64,000 nucleotides of DNA. Source: Siphonodentalium dalli (lineage: Eukaryota; Mollusca; Scaphopoda; Gadilida; Siphonodentaliidae). The stretch lies in assembly GCA_032622095.1 (NCBI GenBank), contig CP136066.1, positions 148,765,559 through 148,829,558 of the forward strand, in the 5' to 3' direction. Shown here in pieces: positions 58,441 through 64,000 of this stretch (position 1 is its first letter; every line of letters begins with the position of its first letter). The position numbers and the translations under genes are program-made. Below the pieces are notes generated by a model. It saw nothing but the letters and a program-made list of their open reading frames with translations, ran no database searches and was not told the origin of the DNA.

Positions 58441-58789
58441 ACTTCGTGAAAAGCATTGAAACCCTGCTGAGCGCGAAATTTACCACCACCAGATCGTCTG
58501 CAATATCACGGCGACGGACGTATCAATGACGAAAACAACATTATCTGTGTATCATTGTGTCCAATCAGCTCCAATGAAACTATGTGTATATCATTGTATC
58601 CAATCAGTTCCAACTGGATTACATCCTAATTTTCCCCATACAATCTCTCTCCCAGATAAATTATTTACCTCCGGATATAACTACCCTATGTCCACATACT
58701 CAGTTAAAACTGGGAGCATGTTCATCAAGTTCGTGGTCTTTCGTGATTTAAAATAGCCTAATTGTCACATAAACAATTAAAATTGAATT

Positions 58790-61110
58790 TTTGTTATTTG
58801 CCAGCCGCTTTTTGTAAAGTGTCACATGCGGTCGGAAACCAATACAGCCTTATATATCGCATAGTTTCGGCCACAATATATGTTGATATTGAATTCATAA
58901 TCCCTTCAGTAGATGATGTGTTCAAGACTTCAAATAGGGTATAGGGGTGCATAAAACAGTGAACATTTGCCAGCCGCTTGTTGTGGAGTGCAACATGATG
59001 CAGACTTTCGGGAACCAACACATATGTATATCCTGATAAAAACTAACCTTTGGTCATGCCCTCAGTTAATATTGAGGTGATATCATTTCACCATGTGGTG
59101 TCATCCAAGACTCCAAATAAAGTAGGGGTCCTCAAAATTTGCCTTTCTTATCTTCCAGCCACTTTTCGTTAAGTGCTCATTCTTTCGGAACCCAAATCCA
59201 CCTATTTACATTGTATACATCCTTGTACAACTAACTCGACATTGTCCATACACGCAGTCAATGATGATATCGTTCCAGTCCGTGGTGTGTTCTATTCTTC
59301 AGATTGGGAAGGGGGTAATACAAACATTGAAAAATCGCATTATTTATTTTTCAGTCGCTTTTTGTAAAGTGTCCATGACTGTCGGGTATTAACCCATCTA
59401 TAACAATTGTGTATTTCTTAATAGAATAGCTATTTGTCCGGATCGTCGATGACCCTGAGGGCACATTCATTCAGTTCGTGGTAGGTTCAATGGTTTACAT
59501 GGGGTGGGGGTCCCTTGCGATTCACCTTCATCGTTTGCCATCTGCTTTGTGTAAGGTGCCACTGTGTTTTCGCGAACGGTGGGCTCGTGAGACCATTGCA
59601 TCTTTTCTGACAGAACAGCCATTCGGCCACAATATCAGGTACTATGGATAGATTATGCCTTGAGCTAGTGGTGTGTTCAATACTTCAAATAGGGATGGAG
59701 TCCCCCTGAGAGTAAAATTTAGCCCTTTCGTTTGCCGATCACTTGTTGTAAAGTGCCATATGCTTTCGGAAACCATCTCATAACAGATTCGTATATCCAG
59801 ATAATAATCACATTTGTCCACAACTTCAGTTAAAATTGAGAGCATATAATGTTTGTAATACTTCAAGTTGGATAGTGGGGTCCTCAAGACATAGAAAATT
59901 CGCCTTTCTTGTTTGCCAGCCGCTTTTTGTAAAGTGTTCCGGGATTTCAATTAATAATTACATGATAGCAATACCTTTCGATCATACACTCAGCTAAGTA
60001 TGAGAGAATATAACTTAAGTTCTGGTCAAGATATTAAATGGGTTAATGGGGTCCCCCCCAAACAGTGAGTATTCGCCTTCTTTTTCACCAACAACTTTTT
60101 GTAAAGTGAACCAGGCATTCAAGACCCTGGTATACTATACTCTTTATATAGCGTCCATTTCTCTACACACGCAGTTAATAATGGGAGCACATCCTTTCGG
60201 TTCATTGTGTGTTCCAAGACTGCAAATGGGGTAGTTTGGCCTAACAAATCACATTTCGTATTTGCCAGCCGCTGTGTTGCCAGTGTTCCAGGATTTCGAG
60301 AACCAAACCACCCATACAAAATGTAAATAATACATGAGAGCATATAGATTCGGTTCAGTGTGTGCTAAATAGTTTAGAGGGTTATGGGTACCCAAAACAG
60401 TGAAATTTCGCCTTCTCTTTGCTAGCCACTTTGTATAAAGTGTCCCAGACATTGGGAAGCCAACCCACCCATCATGCACCGAAGAGGTTTTTGTCAGCCG
60501 TCTTTTGTAAAGTACCCTAGGATTTTGGGAACCACACTACCCATATAACATGTATATTCCCTGATAGCACTACCTTTCACACTGTGATTTAATAATAAAA
60601 GCATGAATATTCGGGAGTATGGTGTGTTCAAGAGTTTAAATGGGCATATAAAGGGGTCCAACAACAAAAAAATATTCGCCTTTGGCGTTTGCCATCCGAT
60701 TTTCGTAAAGTGCTAAAGGCTTTCGGGATCCAACCAACCCAACCATCAACATCATGTATGCGCCCCGATATTACTATTTTTGCCCACATCCTCAGTTAAC
60801 ATTTACAGCAATCATTTCAGTTCATGAGTTGTTCAAAATTAACACCTCAATTGTGTAGGAGGAATCCTAAAACAGCCAATTTGTCTTTCTTATTTATCAG
60901 CCACTTTGTGTAAAGCGACACATGCACAACCCATCCAAACAAATTATGTATTCTCTGATAGTACTACATTTCCGTCACACTCTCAGTTAATATAGAGAAT
61001 TAGAGATCATATAGCTTAATTTCGTATTGCGTTGAAGTCTTTAAATTGGGTAGAGTGTTCTCGAAAAATATAGCAAATTCGCCCTTCATATTTGGCAAGC
61101 AAAGTGCCAC
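58790..61110 (+). repeat. Diverged satellite, about 14 monomers of 170-200 bp
   Basis: The anchor 'gccagccgctttttgtaaagtg' or a close variant occurs near 58800, 58970, 59155, 59352, 59537, 59732, 59917, 60092, 60265, 60424, 60494, 60689, 60897 and 61091. Each is followed by 'tttcgggaacca', 'cctcagttaat(a)ttgag', 'ttcgtggtgtgttcaaga' and 'aaattcgcctttctt'. Monomers differ strongly from one another. All reading frames in it are incidental. Confidence 0.8.
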
Positions 61111-62466
61111 ACTGTTTCGGGAACAAACACGTCCATAAACATTATATATTTCCTTATGTAACTGTCCTTTATAGTTACATGATTCTTAATATTGAGATCA
61201 TATTTTTTCAGTTCGTGGTGTGTTCAGGACGTCTAATAGAGCGGGGGGAGCAACAATGATTTTGTTCTGTATGAGTATGTTAGTCTATATTATGTGTCGT
61301 TTAGAACAAATACTTTAGTTCCTCAAAGTCAACATGTGTTAATATAAAATTACATATCATAAATAAAATGTTTTGTTGTTGTTGTAACTGGGGGTTTAAT
61401 TGGAAACCTGAGGTCATCTAAAACCACGCTCGCGGTGTCTACGGATCAGGTTTCCGTCACACGAATAATGATTAGATGCCCATTAAAATAATTTAGAAAG
61501 GTCTGTGTTGTTATCATAAATATGTAGTTTTTCTACCAAATCGCGTCCGGGGGAGCGGTACCGAATTCCAATATCTTGAAAACCGTTGACAATTTCTGTC
61601 AAATTCTTCCACTTGTGATTTCCAGATAACTACCGAGCCATATGAATTATATAGTTGGTCACGTGTTGTTTATAACAAAGGTTTTAGTACTTAACATCGA
61701 TGTTATTGCATGCAAAATTACCTGTTATCAATACAAATAATTGCTGTTGTTGTAACTGGGGGTCTGAAAGCCTGAACAAATCCGTAATCGATTAAACGGC
61801 ATCTCTGGACAACACTTTCAGTACAAGATTCATATTGGGTCCCATTCATATCAATTCGAAAATGTTTGTACTGTCATTATCAAAAATATGTTTTTTTTTT
61901 CGACCAAAAACGTGTTTGGGGAGGGGTAGCTAAAGACCAATATCTCGCAAACCGTTCAAAATTTCTGTTAACTTCTTTCTTCATATGCTTTTCAGATAAC
62001 CAGTAAACCATTTGGAATAAATACTACACCATATGGACTATTTCAATATTATTGCAATATCCGTTTCAATGATAATGTTCGAAAAATATAATTGTTTTGA
62101 AAAAGAGCGATTTTTCAAAAAAAATAAAATGTTTCGGCTCCAAATGGCACGAAAATCCAAATTAACCAACACCCCTTGCATATCAGGTACATATATGGTA
62201 TGTTGTAGTCATTTTAACACCAACAATGTGGGCAAATAATTTAGGACATACCCGCAGGGCTCACTTTACCAAATCGTTAATTTCTGGGAAAAGTCACTGG
62301 TAGGTATCGTTCATCGTCGATTTGAGAATAGCCACCACCAATTCCGTTATTTTTCACTATCATTTTCGTCAACAGTATATATTTCTCCTTCAAACAAAGT
62401 TGGTTTTAACTTGTTCTACTTTGGGTAGGGGTACCCGACCACTTTTGGCATTTGGCGCTGTACTAT

Positions 62467-64000
62467 AACAGCTAAACAGAGTCAAGTATTTTCCTAAAAT
62501 CCTGAAGTACTGAACATTTTGACGTGCAGTGTATCGGATCGCCCAGAGTGGCCCGGTCCATCTCCCAGCGCTAATATATAATCAAGCCATGGGTGAGTTC
62601 TGCTTGTCTCCCTCAAGGTTGGAAATAGGTCTGGCTAAAATGACCCCGCAACGGAATTACCGGTAAAGAAACATAGTTACCGTGCGTGAGATATATGGGT
62701 GCATGGGATTATATGGGTTTGGTTTTCCGTGAGGGCCATCGCATGGTCGTTGCGTGAGGGACCCGGAAGCCCTATGCGCCAACAACGCATTGATGGCACT
62801 TCGTCCCTATCCAAACGCGGTTATAGAACTACTGCGATTTGCAATTGGCAACAATGATTCGTGCGAATTGTTATTTGGCCACCGACATGTCAGGATGTAC
62901 TGGTATATGCAGTGTGAGGATATCTGCATGGAATAACCGAAATTGTGCCAATTTTGACTTAACTGGCTACACTAAGGATGAACAGAGTTATTGGGCCTTT
63001 TCGTTAATCAATTATTCATCACAATAAATGAGTTGGTACTATATATGCGAGTTCTTTTGTTTGTTGAGGAGCACCAGTGAATGCATTTCTTAATGAACAA
63101 TTCCCTTATCCCCATATGACGAACCCAGTTTAATTTGTGTCGGTAAGTTTGAAAATCTTCGATGTTGGTGACCGTTTTGGATGCCATCTTAACACAATTA
63201 TCAAATATGAAGTGTCCGATGCTGTATATATCGTCTGGTGTCACAAAATAAGAAAAAACGTCCCAGTAAAACGTAAGTCTCACTCATCAGCCTTTGCTAG
63301 CCATATGTGACCAGTTGAAATATAGATATAGTCGGCTTTGTACAAAAATTCCAATAAAAATTGAAAAACTATGAAATAGTTGACAAAAAAGTGATCATGT
63401 GAGGTTTTATGAATTTATATTTTCTGGACCAGTATCCTCGGTGACTTTTCCATACCCCTATCAAAATTTAATCACAATGTTGTAAAAGTTTGAGAAATTA
63501 GTAAAAAAAAAAAAAAATTCACCATTTTCCCCAAAATGTTCATCTTAAAACATGTTCGGACAAGGTTGTTTATAATTCTCCTTCATCAATCTCTATACCA
63601 TTTCATTTTATGCCCCTAAAGTCTCCTTTGCATGCGGCATTCTAAGTGTAAAATATGCAATTCATTTTTCTGAGAAAATTATATTTTAGGGGTGGGGTTA
63701 AGTTTATGCCCACAGCGCATTTTCACAGAAATATAATTATCAGTCCATCATCCAAATTGTTTTGCTAGGTCTTTGAAATATGATGCGCGCCAATAGCCCG
63801 TGTGTTTCACAAGTTATAGCCCATTATATGTGACACTATTTTTCAAAATTCAAGTAATTGTTCGCAATTTCAAAATATTTATCGCAATTTTTTCGAACTA
63901 ACCTATATATTGGTCTAGTGTTGTATCTTATGTTGTTTTATGGTGATCTGTAATTAATATAAACAATGTCTTATTCACTTTATAACCGTAGTCATATTTT
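62467..64000. other. No gene confidently recognised
   Basis: Two overlapping + frames (62754-62936 and 62839-63027) are richer in Cys and less AT-biased than the background. The second reads SGCTGICSVRISAWNNRNCA. No splice pair, homology or signal peptide supports them. The remainder is AT-rich. Confidence 0.35.

Larger units (their letters stand above)
56737..62466. mobile_element. 5.7-kb fold-back element with internal satellite
   Basis: Ends ATAGTACAGCG(G)CCAAAT are inverted at 56737 and 62466. Arms of about 870 bp (56737-57605 and 61590-62466) are reverse complements at high similarity, for example 'ggaattggtggtggctattctcaaatcgacgatgaacgat'-type blocks at both ends. A second, direct, more diverged copy of most of the left arm occupies about 57600-58200. 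The centre holds a LINE tail (58205-58440) and a satellite (58790-61110). No transposase. Architecture is like Drosophila FB elements: long inverted arms plus tandem repeats. Target duplication could not be assigned. Confidence 0.75.

Noticed and set aside
62754-63027. Two overlapping Cys-containing frames
   Set aside because: Better composition than background, but they contradict each other and nothing independent supports either.

Overview
This is AT-rich eukaryotic (animal) DNA. Evidence: short exons bounded by GT/AG sites, introns of 7.6 and about 17 kb, C-type lectin and C2H2 zinc-finger sequence, several non-LTR retrotransposon relics, and many palindromic DNA-transposon remnants. Nothing looks prokaryotic: there are no operons, long ORFs or Shine-Dalgarno signals. 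The repeat style suggests a marine invertebrate (mollusc, brachiopod, annelid or lancelet grade), but the sequence alone does not settle the species.

Genes. The clearest are two paralogous C-type lectin-like genes that converge. One is on + (exons 5999-6163 and 13795-14033). The other is on - (exons 40529-40365 and 23372-23137). In each, a 165-bp exon carries the first half of the lectin fold and ends in the same intron phase in which the second-half exon begins. Signal-peptide exons were not found. Other coding signals are: a C2H2 zinc-finger fragment at the left edge (1-309); two exons of an unrecognised, disordered, Tyr-rich protein (about 45293-45515 and 46034-46780) that join in phase 0, with a possible signal-peptide exon at 44116; and a small acidic first-exon-like ORF on - (54777-54586) resembling the P2X7-cytoplasmic-like family.

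Mobile DNA fills most of the rest. Retrotransposons: an L1/Tx1-type LINE on - (36830-34750) whose catalytic palm is deleted; a CR1/L2-type LINE on - (39520-37810) with endonuclease, FADD box and C-terminal tail; an endonuclease/RT relic on + (27836-29100); and LINE 3' ends at 4262-4574 and 58205-58440. DNA transposons with readable ends: piggyBac-like MITEs (6246-6617, 23539-23930), a hAT element with an 8-bp target duplication (12831-13746), a mariner-like MITE (5751-5967), a Harbinger-like element (50851-52383), TTAA-flanked AG...CT elements (3640-4149, 48470-48912, 52710-53147), and a possible 8.06-kb TTAA-flanked element (46948-55010) that would enclose the P2X7-like ORF.

The most striking theme is large fold-back structures: 24429-26931 (GC-rich tandem arrays that flip orientation in the middle), 31434-33834 (two 0.8-kb inverted arms), 32604-32941 (near-perfect palindrome with 166-bp arms), 41011-42535, and 56737-62466 (0.87-kb inverted arms around about 14 diverged satellite monomers and a captured LINE tail). 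Several sit inside the introns of the - strand lectin gene. All family assignments are by eye; no search was run.
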